Below are positions 43,152 to 53,101 of a stretch of DNA of 64,000 bases, in pieces. Source of the DNA: Desulforhopalus sp. IMCC35007 (GTDB taxonomy: Bacteria > Desulfobacterota > Desulfobulbia > Desulfobulbales > Desulfocapsaceae); the NCBI RefSeq assembly GCF_005116575.1, contig NZ_SWCN01000005.1:124001-188000 (forward strand), written 5' to 3'. The notes under the pieces were generated by a model. It was given only the letters and a program-made list of their open reading frames with translations, was not told the DNA's origin and ran no database searches. How positions within the stretch are numbered: the stretch's first letter is position 1; the number at the start of each line of letters is the position of its first letter. A program made the position numbers and the translations under genes.

Positions 43152-45497
43152 ATGCAGAAAAATCAAAATAAAGACGTCCTAGAGAGTGTTAAGCAATCCA
43201 TAGAAAAAGCTGAGAAAGAACGGCGAAAAATCCGTTTCGAACATAATTTTGTCAAATTACAACAGGGAGGAGTACAGGTACTCCAGAACGATGAGTTTCT
43301 CACGGATTTTTTAGACTACCTGAAAAGCATAGAAGAGCTTAATTCTGACAACGATAAAGCAGCTGTTCGTTGTCTCAAGAGAGCCGTAGTGATAGAAGAG
43401 ATCAGTATCAGAGAAAGGGCGCTGGCCATTGTCTCGCAATACTCTCAGTTTGTGCATGACAGGAACAATCAGCTCGGCATATCTACCGTCGTGGAATGTT
43501 TTCATAACTGGCTTCTTTTTGAAACCGAAGTCCTGCCAGGTTCGGTGGTACTCTATAAAAGGATCGAGGAGGTAATGGAGTGGTTGATTTATAAGGGGCA
43601 TGTCAAGGATGCAGGGAGTGTGCTTCTGATACTTTCTCAGATATATCAGGGCCAGATCGATAAGAATCCCGCAATTCGGGGTATGGTTGGGAAAAGCATT
43701 GATACCCTGAAGAAGAAATCCATCCTTGAGACCCTGACAGACGGCTATCTCTCTGAAAACGAAAACAAACCCTACTACAAAAAGTTTCTCACCCTTCTTG
43801 GATCTGGCTCTATTAATTACCTGTTAAATCGCGTTATTGCCAGCCACAGCAGGAAAGAGCGTCTTGCCATTGTTGATTTAATACAACTGTATGGAGATGA
43901 AGCAATACCTATTCTGCTGAAATGTCTGCAAACGGACCCCTCCTGGTCTGTTGTCAGAAACGTCATCTACATTTTGGCTGAAATTGGTGGACTTGATGTA
44001 TATAAGAAGATCGAAGTGTATTGCAAATATCCCGATGAAAGGGTGCAGCTAGAGGTGGTGAGGTTTATTGCCCGATTCACAGGAGAGGAAAAAAATAACC
44101 ACCTTATTCACGCCTTGGCAATTGTTGGGGAGAGGCTCAAAATTCATGTATTGCGCCTGCTCACAGAGCAGGACGTAAAAAATGAAGATACTTTTAATGC
44201 AATACGTGATCTTGCACAGTTGCGGGCTAGTTTTTCAGCATCGACGGGTGTTGAACTCCTCAGCGCTATTATCACGTCTTTGAAATTTTTCCCTTGTAGG
44301 GAAAGCGTTGATTTACTGCAGGAGATGAAAAACGATTACAGCAGGAGTGTGAGTGGTCGCCAGATTGTACTGTTGATTGATGAGGCATTGAACATCATTG
44401 AACCACAAATTCGCCACAGCCAGCAGAAAAAATCCATTATTGATGATATGGTTTCTTTTGAAGCCGATCCGGTGGCAAAACAGATGGCTCGCTCGGTTTT
44501 ACAAGATATTGAGCAACAGGTACAAAAGTATATTGAGAAAGGTCAACAGAAGGAGGCTGGAGGACTTATATACGATCAGGCCGTTGCTGCACTCAATCAC
44601 AAAGATTATACCGTCGCTGAAACCCTGAGGGACCGTCTTCTGGATGTCAATCCGCTTGCTCTGTCTGAAGTTATCCAGCTCGGAGAGTTGATTGAAGAGC
44701 ATAAGAGCAGCTCCATCACCAGCCACCATATAGAAATATGGAATGAATTGTATGAGGAAATGACTTCAGAAGAGTTTAGTACCTTGTACTATGCACTGCG
44801 TCTCGAAAATTATAACAAAGATGATGTGATTGTAAAAAGTGGGGAAACCGACACAAACCTCTATTTTGTTAATTCCGGTTATTTGAGTCTGAGCTGTCTT
44901 GCTGGAGGTAAAGAGATCTTTTTGAAAAGGATGCAGCCAAGCGACATTCTTGGGGCAGATCAGTTTTTTTCAGCATCTGTCTGGACGGTCACCCTCAAGG
45001 CCTTGTCTGCGGTACAGCTTCATGTACTGGACCAGTCTAAATGGAGTGAAATTGTAGATATGGAACCTGGTATTGAGGATAAACTTCAGCGTTATTGTGA
45101 GAAGCATAAAAATATCTCTCAGCTGCTGAAAATGTCTGGGGATGACAGGCGGGATTACCCCAGACACTCGGTATCTCTGATAACTAAAAACATGTTGCTT
45201 GACCCATACGGCAAAAAAACGAAACGGACCTTTAACGGTGAGCTTTTGGATATATCTAAAGGCGGTCTGGCTTTTACCATTCGATTTGCCAAAAAAGATA
45301 ATGCGAAAATGTTGTTGGGACGCCAGATTATAACGACCATTGCCGTTGATGGCAAAGAAATGAAACCATGTAGCGGAGTCATTGTAGGGGTTAAAATACA
45401 TGACCCGATGATGTATGATTTCTCTGTTCATGTAAAATTGTCAAAAAAACTTGACGATTCTCTGCTTGTTAAAGTTATCTCAGCATCTCGCAGCTGA
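43152..45497 (+). CDS. multidomain signalling protein: HEAT-like repeats, cyclic-nucleotide-binding and PilZ domains
   Basis: 781 residues from the ATG at 43152. Residues about 1-510 are helical with HEAT-like repeats (for example AIPILLKCLQTDPSWSVVRN). Residues about 540-650 form a cNMP-binding-like domain (ALRLENYNKDDVIVKSGETD, FVNSGYLSLSC). Residues about 665-775 are a PilZ domain with the c-di-GMP motif R-x3-R (RRDYPRHS) and DISKGG. The protein may integrate a cyclic mononucleotide and c-di-GMP on a scaffold. No SD is visible and earlier TTG starts are possible. No membrane segments. The downstream target is unknown. Confidence 0.78.
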   Translation: MQKNQNKDVLESVKQSIEKAEKERRKIRFEHNFVKLQQGGVQVLQNDEFLTDFLDYLKSIEELNSDNDKAAVRCLKRAVVIEEISIRERALAIVSQYSQFVHDRNNQLGISTVVECFHNWLLFETEVLPGSVVLYKRIEEVMEWLIYKGHVKDAGSVLLILSQIYQGQIDKNPAIRGMVGKSIDTLKKKSILETLTDGYLSENENKPYYKKFLTLLGSGSINYLLNRVIASHSRKERLAIVDLIQLYGDEAIPILLKCLQTDPSWSVVRNVIYILAEIGGLDVYKKIEVYCKYPDERVQLEVVRFIARFTGEEKNNHLIHALAIVGERLKIHVLRLLTEQDVKNEDTFNAIRDLAQLRASFSASTGVELLSAIITSLKFFPCRESVDLLQEMKNDYSRSVSGRQIVLLIDEALNIIEPQIRHSQQKKSIIDDMVSFEADPVAKQMARSVLQDIEQQVQKYIEKGQQKEAGGLIYDQAVAALNHKDYTVAETLRDRLLDVNPLALSEVIQLGELIEEHKSSSITSHHIEIWNELYEEMTSEEFSTLYYALRLENYNKDDVIVKSGETDTNLYFVNSGYLSLSCLAGGKEIFLKRMQPSDILGADQFFSASVWTVTLKALSAVQLHVLDQSKWSEIVDMEPGIEDKLQRYCEKHKNISQLLKMSGDDRRDYPRHSVSLITKNMLLDPYGKKTKRTFNGELLDISKGGLAFTIRFAKKDNAKMLLGRQIITTIAVDGKEMKPCSGVIVGVKIHDPMMYDFSVHVKLSKKLDDSLLVKVISASRS

Positions 45498-45616
45498 CTG
45501 GCTGTCTATCGAATAACACCGTATTCTGTGATGCCATGCAGCTGTTTTGGCATGCATTTAACATTATATGCGGTGTTGTGGCCTGATTTGTTTATTCTTT
45601 TCCCTTTGATTCTGTT

Positions 45617-46618
45617 GTGAAAATTCGAAATATTGATATCTGGCCTCCTGTAGCCCTTGCTCCTATGGTTGGGTTATCCCATAGTGGTTTGCGATCGCTT
45701 GTCCAGGCTATTGGCGGTGTTGGCCTTCTTTTTACTGAAATGCTTGCCGCGAAAAGATTGCCAAATGACAATCCTGATTGTTCACCGTTGCTTAGGAGAA
45801 CAGATATGGAAAGGCCTCTTGTGTACCAGCTGGTTTCAGGGGATCTCGAGCACATTGGTCCGGCTATTGAAAAACTCCATCGCCTCGATGCTGATGGGGT
45901 TGATCTCAATCTTGGTTGCCCTGCGCCCATTCAAAAAAGACAGGGGGCGGGTTCTGCTCTTGCCTTGAACCATCCTCAATTGTCGAAGATTCTCAAGGAG
46001 ATACGAAATAAAACAGAGCTGCCACTTAGTGTGAAGATACGTCTTGGCACCCGGATTGATGATAATAGTCTTGCAGATACCTGCAGGTTTTATGAAGATC
46101 AGGGGGTTGATCTTATCACGGTTCATGGCAGGCTTATCGGAGAAAAATTCTGTCGTAAACCCAGATGGGACGCAATTGCGGCGGCGAAAAGAGCGGTTTC
46201 CGTTCCTGTATTCGCAAATGGTGGAATTTTTTCTGTATCAGACGCAAAACGCTGTCTGGAGATGTCCGGTGCGGACGGATTGATGATTGGAAGGGGAGCT
46301 GTGGAGCAACCATGGCTCTGTGGAGAAATCAGCCATCATCTCTATAATATCCCTGAAAATCTTGGAGATGTAAATAAAAGAGATGTATATATAGAATATA
46401 TCAGACTGCTGGAAACACGTTTCCCCGTTGAAAAAAGACTGGGACGATTAAAGCAGTTCACCCGTTACTATTCGAGAACTTTTACCTTTGGCCATCATTT
46501 GGCCAGTACAATTCAAAGTTCTGAGTCAATGACTGAGGCGAGTGAAAGGGCAGAACAATTCTTTTTGTCAACCACTCAAATGGAAATAACACATTGTATG
46601 AGGTCTGAGCATGTTTGA
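45617..46618 (+). CDS. dus: tRNA-dihydrouridine synthase (Dus family)
   Basis: A 333-residue flavoenzyme. Start is a GTG at 45617. FMN-barrel opening PPVALAPMVGLSH, catalytic-cysteine motif LNLGCPAPIQKRQGAGSAL, substrate-binding ITVHGR and FMN-phosphate binding VFANGGIFS and LMIGRGAVEQPWL. It reduces uridines in the tRNA D-loop with NADPH. The C-terminal domain is short. It overlaps the phasin-like gene by 8 nt. Confidence 0.9.
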   Translation: MKIRNIDIWPPVALAPMVGLSHSGLRSLVQAIGGVGLLFTEMLAAKRLPNDNPDCSPLLRRTDMERPLVYQLVSGDLEHIGPAIEKLHRLDADGVDLNLGCPAPIQKRQGAGSALALNHPQLSKILKEIRNKTELPLSVKIRLGTRIDDNSLADTCRFYEDQGVDLITVHGRLIGEKFCRKPRWDAIAAAKRAVSVPVFANGGIFSVSDAKRCLEMSGADGLMIGRGAVEQPWLCGEISHHLYNIPENLGDVNKRDVYIEYIRLLETRFPVEKRLGRLKQFTRYYSRTFTFGHHLASTIQSSESMTEASERAEQFFLSTTQMEITHCMRSEHV

Positions 46619-46931
46619 AACTATAAAAAAAGTTGCTTTTACCGGAATGGGGCTCGCTGCGCTGACGCGGGAAAAAGCTGAAGAACTCTCAAAAGATCTT
46701 ATTGCTAAAGGAAAACTCACCGAGCAGGAAGGAGAGAAGTTCGTTCAGGAGCTGATAGTACGTGCCGAAGAGTCTAAAGTGGCTCTCAAAGAGCAGACGG
46801 AGAAAATTGTCAGTTCCGCGCTCAGTAAGATGGATCTTGCCAAAGCTGCCGACTTGCAGCAGTTAAAAGAGGAGATTGAAAAGCTCCGAAGAGAAATAGA
46901 TGTGCTGAAAGAACACATTCCACCATCTTGA
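46611..46931 (+). CDS. phasin-like small coiled-coil protein
   Basis: A 106-residue helical protein: hydrophobic N-terminus (VAFTGMGLAALT), then charged helices and a C-terminal coiled coil (LQQLKEEIEKLRREIDVLKEHI). The layout is that of phasin/PhaF-type granule-associated proteins and of small ubiquinone-related accessory proteins. It overlaps dus by 8 nt, so is translationally linked. Its stop directly abuts the convergent murJ stop. Role unproven. Confidence 0.6.
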   Translation: MFETIKKVAFTGMGLAALTREKAEELSKDLIAKGKLTEQEGEKFVQELIVRAEESKVALKEQTEKIVSSALSKMDLAKAADLQQLKEEIEKLRREIDVLKEHIPPS

Positions 46932-48530
46932 TTATTGGGGGGAGTGTTTCTTGCCAAATTTAGCCATTATCTTCTCTATAAGTAAGTTCATTTCACTGAG
47001 CTTTAGAAGGTGCAGCAGGGCTAAATAGCACAAGCCACTGACGAGAAATATCAAAATCAGGGAGAGTAGCTGGCCGGGCAGGTTGCCGGTCAAGTACGAT
47101 TGTAGCTGTGGTCTCAGCAGGAGCACAGTTATGCAGAGACCGCTACAGGCCAGGCCGATCTTTATGACCCCTTTGATAAGAGCCCAGAGGGGATAACCTC
47201 CCATGCTCCTGTACAGCACTGCCATTAAAAAGATAAAATTTATCAGCATGGTGCAGGAAGTTGAAAAGGCAATTGCCAGATGCTGAAATCGGTCGATGGT
47301 AAAAGAGACAATTACAATATTACAGGCAACTGCAATAAAGCTTGCGATAACAGGATATTTTGTTTTGTCCAGAGCATAAAAAGCAGGGACGAGTACCTTA
47401 TTGGCCGAATATGCAAAGAGGCCAATGGCAAAGAATGCCAGAGTATTTGCAGTTGCGGTGGTGTCAAACGAAGTAAAGGCGCCCCGCTCATAGATCATTC
47501 TGATAATCGGTTCAGACAGCATCATTAACCAGACTGTCGCTGGCAGTGTCAAAATAAAGACCATGGTAAGAGAAGAAATCATGGTCTTTTTCATCTGAGA
47601 AATATTTTTTTCTGCCGCCTGTTTTGCCAGTACCGGAAGCATAGCTATGCTGAGAGCTACACCAAAAACTCCTATGGGTAACTGGACAAGCCTGAATGCG
47701 TAGTAGAGCCAAGATACTGCCCCATCTCCGCAGGTTGAAGCGAAGTTTGTGTTTACAAAGATGGTTATCTGGGTGGCCGAAAGCCCGATTGTGGCAGGTA
47801 TCATCAACTTAAGTATGCGATGAAGGCCAGGGTCGCGGAGGTTGAAGGTTGGCCTATATCTAAAACCTGTTTTCGCAAGCGTGGGGAGTTGCATGCCCAG
47901 TTGCATCACTCCACCTATCAGTGTTCCTATGGCCATGCCAACAATTGCAGGTTGTCCGTACCTGGGTAAAATGTAGGCGAGGCTCACTCCTCCTACTATG
48001 GAACCGAGGTTGAAAAAACTAGACGCCATTGCAGGGATAAAAAATTTTCCCTTGGTATTCAGCATTCCCATGACCACAGCAGAGAGAGAAATGAACACGA
48101 GAAAGGGCAGCATGATGCGAGTGAGCTTTTCTGCAAGCTCAGTTTTTCCGGGGGTAAGGGCAAAGTCCGGTGCAAGCAGGGTAACAAGTGGCCCTGCAAA
48201 GTAAATGGCAATAAGGGTGAGCAGGCTCAGCAGGATGAGGAAAAAAGTGAGAACGTTTGAGGCAAGCCGGTAGGTCTCTTCTTTAGTTCTGGTCGTGTCG
48301 TATGCTGTGAAGATTGTGACAAATGCTGCGGAGAGGGCTCCCTCACCAAAGAGATCTCTGAGGAGATTTGGGATTCGGAATGCGACAACAAAGGCATCAT
48401 AGGTCATCCCCGCGCCAAAAAGGCCCGCAAAAACCTGTTCTCTAATGAGACCGAGGACTCTGCTGCACATGACTGCAATTCCTACCGCTGCAGCTGATTT
48501 TGCTATTTTTTTCTTGTGGGTGTCTGTCAA
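46932..48530 (-). CDS. murJ: lipid II flippase MurJ
   Basis: A 532-residue membrane protein with about 14 hydrophobic helices. N-terminal MurJ features: GIAVMCSRVLGLIREQVFAGLFGAG, PNLLRDLFGEGALSAAFV and the arginines of the central cavity. It flips lipid II for peptidoglycan synthesis. The gene ends exactly next to the phasin-like gene, with no gap, so the two converge on shared 3' ends. Divergent from the EF-G-like gene. Confidence 0.93.
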   Translation of the reverse strand: MTDTHKKKIAKSAAAVGIAVMCSRVLGLIREQVFAGLFGAGMTYDAFVVAFRIPNLLRDLFGEGALSAAFVTIFTAYDTTRTKEETYRLASNVLTFFLILLSLLTLIAIYFAGPLVTLLAPDFALTPGKTELAEKLTRIMLPFLVFISLSAVVMGMLNTKGKFFIPAMASSFFNLGSIVGGVSLAYILPRYGQPAIVGMAIGTLIGGVMQLGMQLPTLAKTGFRYRPTFNLRDPGLHRILKLMIPATIGLSATQITIFVNTNFASTCGDGAVSWLYYAFRLVQLPIGVFGVALSIAMLPVLAKQAAEKNISQMKKTMISSLTMVFILTLPATVWLMMLSEPIIRMIYERGAFTSFDTTATANTLAFFAIGLFAYSANKVLVPAFYALDKTKYPVIASFIAVACNIVIVSFTIDRFQHLAIAFSTSCTMLINFIFLMAVLYRSMGGYPLWALIKGVIKIGLACSGLCITVLLLRPQLQSYLTGNLPGQLLSLILIFLVSGLCYLALLHLLKLSEMNLLIEKIMAKFGKKHSPQ

Positions 48531-48812
48531 CTGATTGATCCGCCGGAAATGGAAAAAGGGTATAAGCTCGACAAAGATACTCCTAATGTTGAGATTATGC
48601 CATAAAATCCTGTTATTATTTCAAAGTCAGTTCTCCTTTTTTAATATATTTAACGGAATCAATAGTCAGCCCTTATTCTTTCTTGACTTTGCAAATTGAA
48701 ACTGAATATATGAGTATTGTCGTTCATCTACACGAGTGTGGAAAGATCGAGTGAAGGTCGCATTGTAATTTGGATAGAGCATTGGTAATTCTAATCGTTT
48801 GAGGAGATAAGA

Positions 48813-50876
48813 ATGCAGGAAACAAATATAGTCCGGAATATAGCAATTATAGGTCATGGAAATTGTGGTAAAACTTCACTTGCAGAGGCAATGTTGTTTA
48901 CTGCCGGAAAGATCAATCGTCTCGGAAAAGTAGATGAAGGCACCTCAGCAATGGATTATGAGGTGGAGGAAATTAACCGTAATATCTCAATTAATACTGC
49001 CTTTCATAACTATAAATGGAATAAGCACGATGTCTATCTCATGGATACCCCAGGGGATGACAATTTCCTCAATGATACCATGTTCGCAGCCCATGTAGCG
49101 GATGGTGCATTGTTTACTATTGGTGCTGTGCTTGGAGTTAAAGGACAGACGATCAAGTTTGCCAAGATTATAAAAGATCAGGGGCTTCCAACAGTGATTG
49201 CGATCAACAAGATGGATCGTGAACGCGCTGATTTCAGAAAGACCGTAGCCGAAATTAAGGAATTGCTGCCAATTAAACCCGTTGTCATTCAATTGCCCAT
49301 AGGTGAGGAAGAAAACTTTAAAGGTTACGTCGATGTTGTGACTGAAAAAGCATTTCTTTTCGATGGAGACAAGGGGCTGGTGACACCAACAGAGTTTCCT
49401 GCCGATTTGGTCGACGAGGTCGCAAATTTACGTGAATCGTTGATGGAAAATGTTGCAGACAGTGATGATGACCTTATCGAAAAGTTTTTAGAAGAAGGGG
49501 AATTGACCACCGAAGAAATTGCAACCGGTCTTAGAATCGCTGTAAGAAAGGGCCTGCTTGCACCGATCTGTGTATGCTCAGCGACCCATAATCAAGGTAC
49601 GGCGCCTCTTCTTGATGTCATTAATGATCTTATGCCATGCCCGTCTGACAGACAGCCTGTTACCGCTACCATTGAAGGCAAGGAAGAGCTGGTTGAAATC
49701 AAGCCTGAGGCTGATCAACCATTTGCTGCACTGGTTTTTAAGACCATGGCTGATCCATATGCCGGACGGTTGACTATTTTCAGGGTGTTTAGCGGTGTTT
49801 TAAAAGGTGATTCTTTCTATAATCCCAATAAAAAGACCAGTGAAAGGTTTGGCCAGTTGTATGTTATGGAAGGAAAAGAGCAAAAAGCTGTAGACAGTGC
49901 AGGTCCTGGTATGATCATTGCCGTAGCCAAGTTGAAAGAGACGACGACGGGTGATACGCTTTGCGATGCTTCTTTCCCTGTGATTATTGACTCTCCTGAG
50001 CCCTTAAAACCAGTTATATCTTTTGCTGTGAGTGCTCAGAAAGGTGATGAAGAAAAAGTATTTTCATCGATCACGAAAATGCTTGATGAAGATCTGACAC
50101 TCAGTCTTACCAGGCAGCCACAAACCAAACAGGTCCTGCTCTCTGGTGTCGGCAAGGTTCATCTTGATGTCGTTGGTTCCAGAATTAAAAGAAAATTCGG
50201 CGTTGAAATGGAGCTGAGCACTCCGCGGATTCCGTATATGGAAACTATTCGTAAGTCTGCAAGAGTACAGGGGAAACATAAGAAACAAAGTGGTGGTCGC
50301 GGCCAGTATGGTGACTGCTGGATCGAGATTTCTCCTCTGCCTGGTGGAGGATATCAGTTTGAGGATAAAATTGTGGGTGGTGTTATTCCACAGCAATATC
50401 GGCCGGCTGTAGATAAAGGTATCCAGGAGGCAATGGAGAAAGGTGTTCTCGCCGGTTACCCTGTAATAGATGTAAAAATCGCCTTGGTAGACGGATCGTT
50501 TCACAATGTTGACAGTTCTGAAATGGCCTTTAAGATTGCCGGTTCACTTGCTTTTAAAAAGGGTGCTCAGGAGGCAGGACTTGTTCTGTTAGAGCCATAC
50601 ATGAATATGGAAATAAGAGTGGGCAAGGACAATGTTGGTGATGTCATGGGAGATCTTAACTCCAGAAGAGGTAAGGTGATGGGCATGGATTCTATTGATG
50701 GCCTGGAAATAATTAATGCTCAGGTTCCACAATCCGAAATTTTACTCTATGCAACAGATCTGACCTCAATGACAGGCGGTCTTGGAAGTTTTAGTATTAG
50801 TTTCTCCCATTACGAGGAAGTCCCAGCGCAGATAGCCGATAAAATTGTTGCCGAGGTTAACGCTGAAAATGCGTAA
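48813..50876 (+). CDS. elongation factor G-like GTPase
   Basis: A 687-residue EF-G family protein. The P-loop is unusual: IAIIGHGNCGKTSL instead of AHVDAGKT. G3 is DTPGDDNF rather than DTPGHVDF and G4 is NKMD. EF-G domains II-V follow, including GKVHLDVVGSRIKRKFGVEM and RRGKVMGMD. It belongs to the EF-G-like (EF-G II) group and not to the str-operon fusA; that group may act in recycling or a specialised translation step. SD GAGGAG precedes the ATG. The mogA/moaB gene follows. Confidence 0.88.
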   Translation: MQETNIVRNIAIIGHGNCGKTSLAEAMLFTAGKINRLGKVDEGTSAMDYEVEEINRNISINTAFHNYKWNKHDVYLMDTPGDDNFLNDTMFAAHVADGALFTIGAVLGVKGQTIKFAKIIKDQGLPTVIAINKMDRERADFRKTVAEIKELLPIKPVVIQLPIGEEENFKGYVDVVTEKAFLFDGDKGLVTPTEFPADLVDEVANLRESLMENVADSDDDLIEKFLEEGELTTEEIATGLRIAVRKGLLAPICVCSATHNQGTAPLLDVINDLMPCPSDRQPVTATIEGKEELVEIKPEADQPFAALVFKTMADPYAGRLTIFRVFSGVLKGDSFYNPNKKTSERFGQLYVMEGKEQKAVDSAGPGMIIAVAKLKETTTGDTLCDASFPVIIDSPEPLKPVISFAVSAQKGDEEKVFSSITKMLDEDLTLSLTRQPQTKQVLLSGVGKVHLDVVGSRIKRKFGVEMELSTPRIPYMETIRKSARVQGKHKKQSGGRGQYGDCWIEISPLPGGGYQFEDKIVGGVIPQQYRPAVDKGIQEAMEKGVLAGYPVIDVKIALVDGSFHNVDSSEMAFKIAGSLAFKKGAQEAGLVLLEPYMNMEIRVGKDNVGDVMGDLNSRRGKVMGMDSIDGLEIINAQVPQSEILLYATDLTSMTGGLGSFSISFSHYEEVPAQIADKIVAEVNAENA

Positions 50877-50888
50877 GTGGTAAAGTTG

Positions 50889-51401
50889 ATGAGATCTACA
50901 CCTGGCCATTACACATTCGCCGTCGTCACCATGAGTGACAAAGGTGCGAGGGGGGAGCGTGAGGACACCAGCGGCGCCTATCTCAAAGAGACACTCAGCG
51001 CTGAAGGTTATGTTTGTGTAGACTATCTGGTTATTCCAGATCAGGTAGACGTTATTGTGAAATCTCTGGTCGAGCTTGTCGACAAGAAAGGTGTGGACCT
51101 CATTGTCACCACAGGTGGAACAGGGGTCTCTCCGACCGATGTGACCCCTGAAGCGATGGATAGGGTGTTTGAAAAAGATATTCCGGGAATGGCTGAAGCA
51201 ATGCGCAGTGCAAGCCTTGCCAAAACTTCAAGAGCCATGCTTTCAAGAGGCCGGGTCGGCATACGAAAAACGAGTCTTATTGTTAACCTTCCGGGAAGTT
51301 TAAAGGCCTCACGGGAGAATCTCGACGTGGTACTTCCTGTACTTGAACACGCTCTTGAGAAAATCAAAGGTGAAACAAGTGACTGTGGTGCGGTCGAGTA
51401 G
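50889..51401 (+). CDS. MogA/MoaB-family molybdenum cofactor protein
   Basis: 170 residues from the ATG at 50889 (a GTG at 50877 is an alternative start). The fold signature is TMSDKGARGEREDTSGAYL, then TTGGTGVSPTDVTPEA and a SLIVNLPGSLKASREN loop. MogA adenylylates molybdopterin; MoaB is similar, so the two cannot be told apart here. It could supply cofactor for the molybdoenzyme at 21-24 kb. It starts 12 nt after the EF-G-like stop and is probably cotranscribed. Confidence 0.87.
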   Translation: MRSTPGHYTFAVVTMSDKGARGEREDTSGAYLKETLSAEGYVCVDYLVIPDQVDVIVKSLVELVDKKGVDLIVTTGGTGVSPTDVTPEAMDRVFEKDIPGMAEAMRSASLAKTSRAMLSRGRVGIRKTSLIVNLPGSLKASRENLDVVLPVLEHALEKIKGETSDCGAVE

Positions 51402-51542
51402 TGTATAAATGGGTTTCTTGTTTCTTTTCTGCAGAAATCAAGGAGTCAGCATACTGCTGTTCCCCTGTACTGTATGAGGAACTGGTAACTTGGGGGTGTT
51501 CGTTATCTTGCCGTAGTCAAAAACCGCAATGAAATTCGCTTG

Positions 51543-51586
51543 AAAAAGTAAAGGCTGCTCTGATATCAGAGCAGCCTTTACTTTTT
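51543..51586. terminator. perfect palindromic bidirectional terminator
   Basis: A 44-nt near-perfect palindrome centred on GATATC: arms of GTAAAGGCTGCTCTGATA with A-run and T-run ends. It separates the converging mogA/moaB and purM genes and has U-runs in both directions. Confidence 0.9.
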
Positions 51587-51654
51587 GTCTCTTTCGACTG
51601 GCCGCTTTTGACCAGGCAATGGATATTTAAGACAGTGCTGTTGTTAGATGCGGG

Positions 51655-52707
51655 TTATTGTATTACAACCAGATCAGTGGCATCTTCTGAGTGGTGTGAT
51701 ATTTCGCCTATTATGCTCGCAGTCTCGCCCAGAGCCTGAAAATGGTGACAGATGTCATCTGCTTTCGCCTCATTTACAATAACCATAAGGCCAATCCCCA
51801 TATTAAATGTGCGATACATTTCCTCTAAAGGAATTTCGCCCCGTTTCATGAGGAAATTGAAAATTGGATGTCTTTTCCAGGCGGTGCTGTCGATTACTGC
51901 TTTACAGCCTTTTGGCAGTATTCTAGGAATATTATCTATGAAACCGCCTCCGGTATTGTGCACCATCCCATTGATGGGAAAATTTTTCAGCACATTTAAA
52001 ACCGATTGTACATAGATTCTGGTTGGTCGAAGTAATTCTTCACCCAGAGTGCAGCCCAGTTCACTATAATATTCGTTTACTGCAAGATTGTTATCGGTGA
52101 AGCAGACTTTTCGAACCAGAGAATATCCGTTGGAATGAAGGCCACTTGAAGCAAGGCCAATAATTTTATCTCCGGAACGAATATCCGAGCCATCAATGAT
52201 CGCGTCACGATCGACAATGCCGGTTACAAATCCTGCAAGGTCATAATCTTCATTTCTGTAAAGACCCGGCATTTCTGCAGTTTCTCCTCCGACAAGGGAA
52301 CATAATGACTGTTTGCATCCCTCTGCGATACCGGTCACAACTTGCTTTGCAATTTCAAGGTCAAGTTTGCCAACCGCAAAATAATCAAGAAAACAAAGAG
52401 GTGTTGCACCGCCTACAATGAGGTCATTGACACACATTGCAACAAGATCGATACCGATGGTATCATGTCTTTTGCAAAGATGGGCGATGGCAAGCTTTGT
52501 CCCGACGCCATCGGTCGAATTCACGATGACAGGCTTTTTGTATTTCGTTGTGTCGATTGCGATGTGTGAAGAAAATCCTCCAATTCCACCAAGCACACCC
52601 CGTTGGTGGGTTGATGCAACAATTTCTTTAATTTGCTCAACAAATGCGTTGCCCTTATCGATATCGACGCCGGCCTCACTGTATTTTGACTGTGTAGGTT
52701 TTGTCAT
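51655..52707 (-). CDS. purM: phosphoribosylformylglycinamidine cyclo-ligase (PurM)
   Basis: A 350-residue PurM. Motifs: YSEAGVDIDKGNAFVEQIK at the N-terminus, DGVGTKLAIA, DLVAMCVNDLIVGGA, LVGGETAEMPG, and VHNTGGGFIDNIPRILP near 250. It makes AIR from FGAM in purine synthesis. It stands apart from the purDE fusion at 16 kb. Divergent from the DUF2065 gene. Confidence 0.95.
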   Translation of the reverse strand: MTKPTQSKYSEAGVDIDKGNAFVEQIKEIVASTHQRGVLGGIGGFSSHIAIDTTKYKKPVIVNSTDGVGTKLAIAHLCKRHDTIGIDLVAMCVNDLIVGGATPLCFLDYFAVGKLDLEIAKQVVTGIAEGCKQSLCSLVGGETAEMPGLYRNEDYDLAGFVTGIVDRDAIIDGSDIRSGDKIIGLASSGLHSNGYSLVRKVCFTDNNLAVNEYYSELGCTLGEELLRPTRIYVQSVLNVLKNFPINGMVHNTGGGFIDNIPRILPKGCKAVIDSTAWKRHPIFNFLMKRGEIPLEEMYRTFNMGIGLMVIVNEAKADDICHHFQALGETASIIGEISHHSEDATDLVVIQ

Positions 52708-52900
52708 GTTTTTGTAGGTTATGAGGAGTGCTTTCTAAAAATGAAAGAGATGAAAACGTTATTATCAGTTTTCCTATAATATTCAGAGGTTCATCAAAAA
52801 GCAATGCAATTGAACTCTGAAGGAACAATCAAATGCTACAAATGGGTACAGAATAATCTGTGCATTGAAAAATTTGAAACCTTTTGTTAGAAGGCTCCCT

Positions 52901-53101
52901 ATGAAACTCTTTATACTACTCATCGGATTGATACTGGTACTCGAAGGTTTACCGTATGTCGCAGCCCCTGAAATAATGCAGGACTGGCTTAAGAAACTGA
53001 GCACCATGGAACCAGGTAAGCTCCGTGCCATGGGACTTATTGCCATGCTTACAGGTTTGATTATCTGCTTTGTCATGCAGAAAACAACTTTGTTTATCTA
53101 G
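52901..53101 (+). CDS. DUF2065 (YjeT-like) small membrane protein
   Basis: 66 residues from the ATG at 52901 (AAGG upstream). Two hydrophobic helices: FILLIGLILVLEGLPYV near the N-terminus and RAMGLIAMLTGLIICFV at the C-terminus, with a polar linker carrying DWLKKLSTMEP. It matches DUF2065. Function unknown; in many proteobacteria it lies near hflKC, which is not seen here. Confidence 0.75.
   Translation: MKLFILLIGLILVLEGLPYVAAPEIMQDWLKKLSTMEPGKLRAMGLIAMLTGLIICFVMQKTTLFI

Noticed and set aside
42919-43152. 77-aa ORF before the HEAT/PilZ gene
   Set aside because: No SD, no homology that I can see, low-complexity composition; it ends at the ATG of the real gene only by chance.
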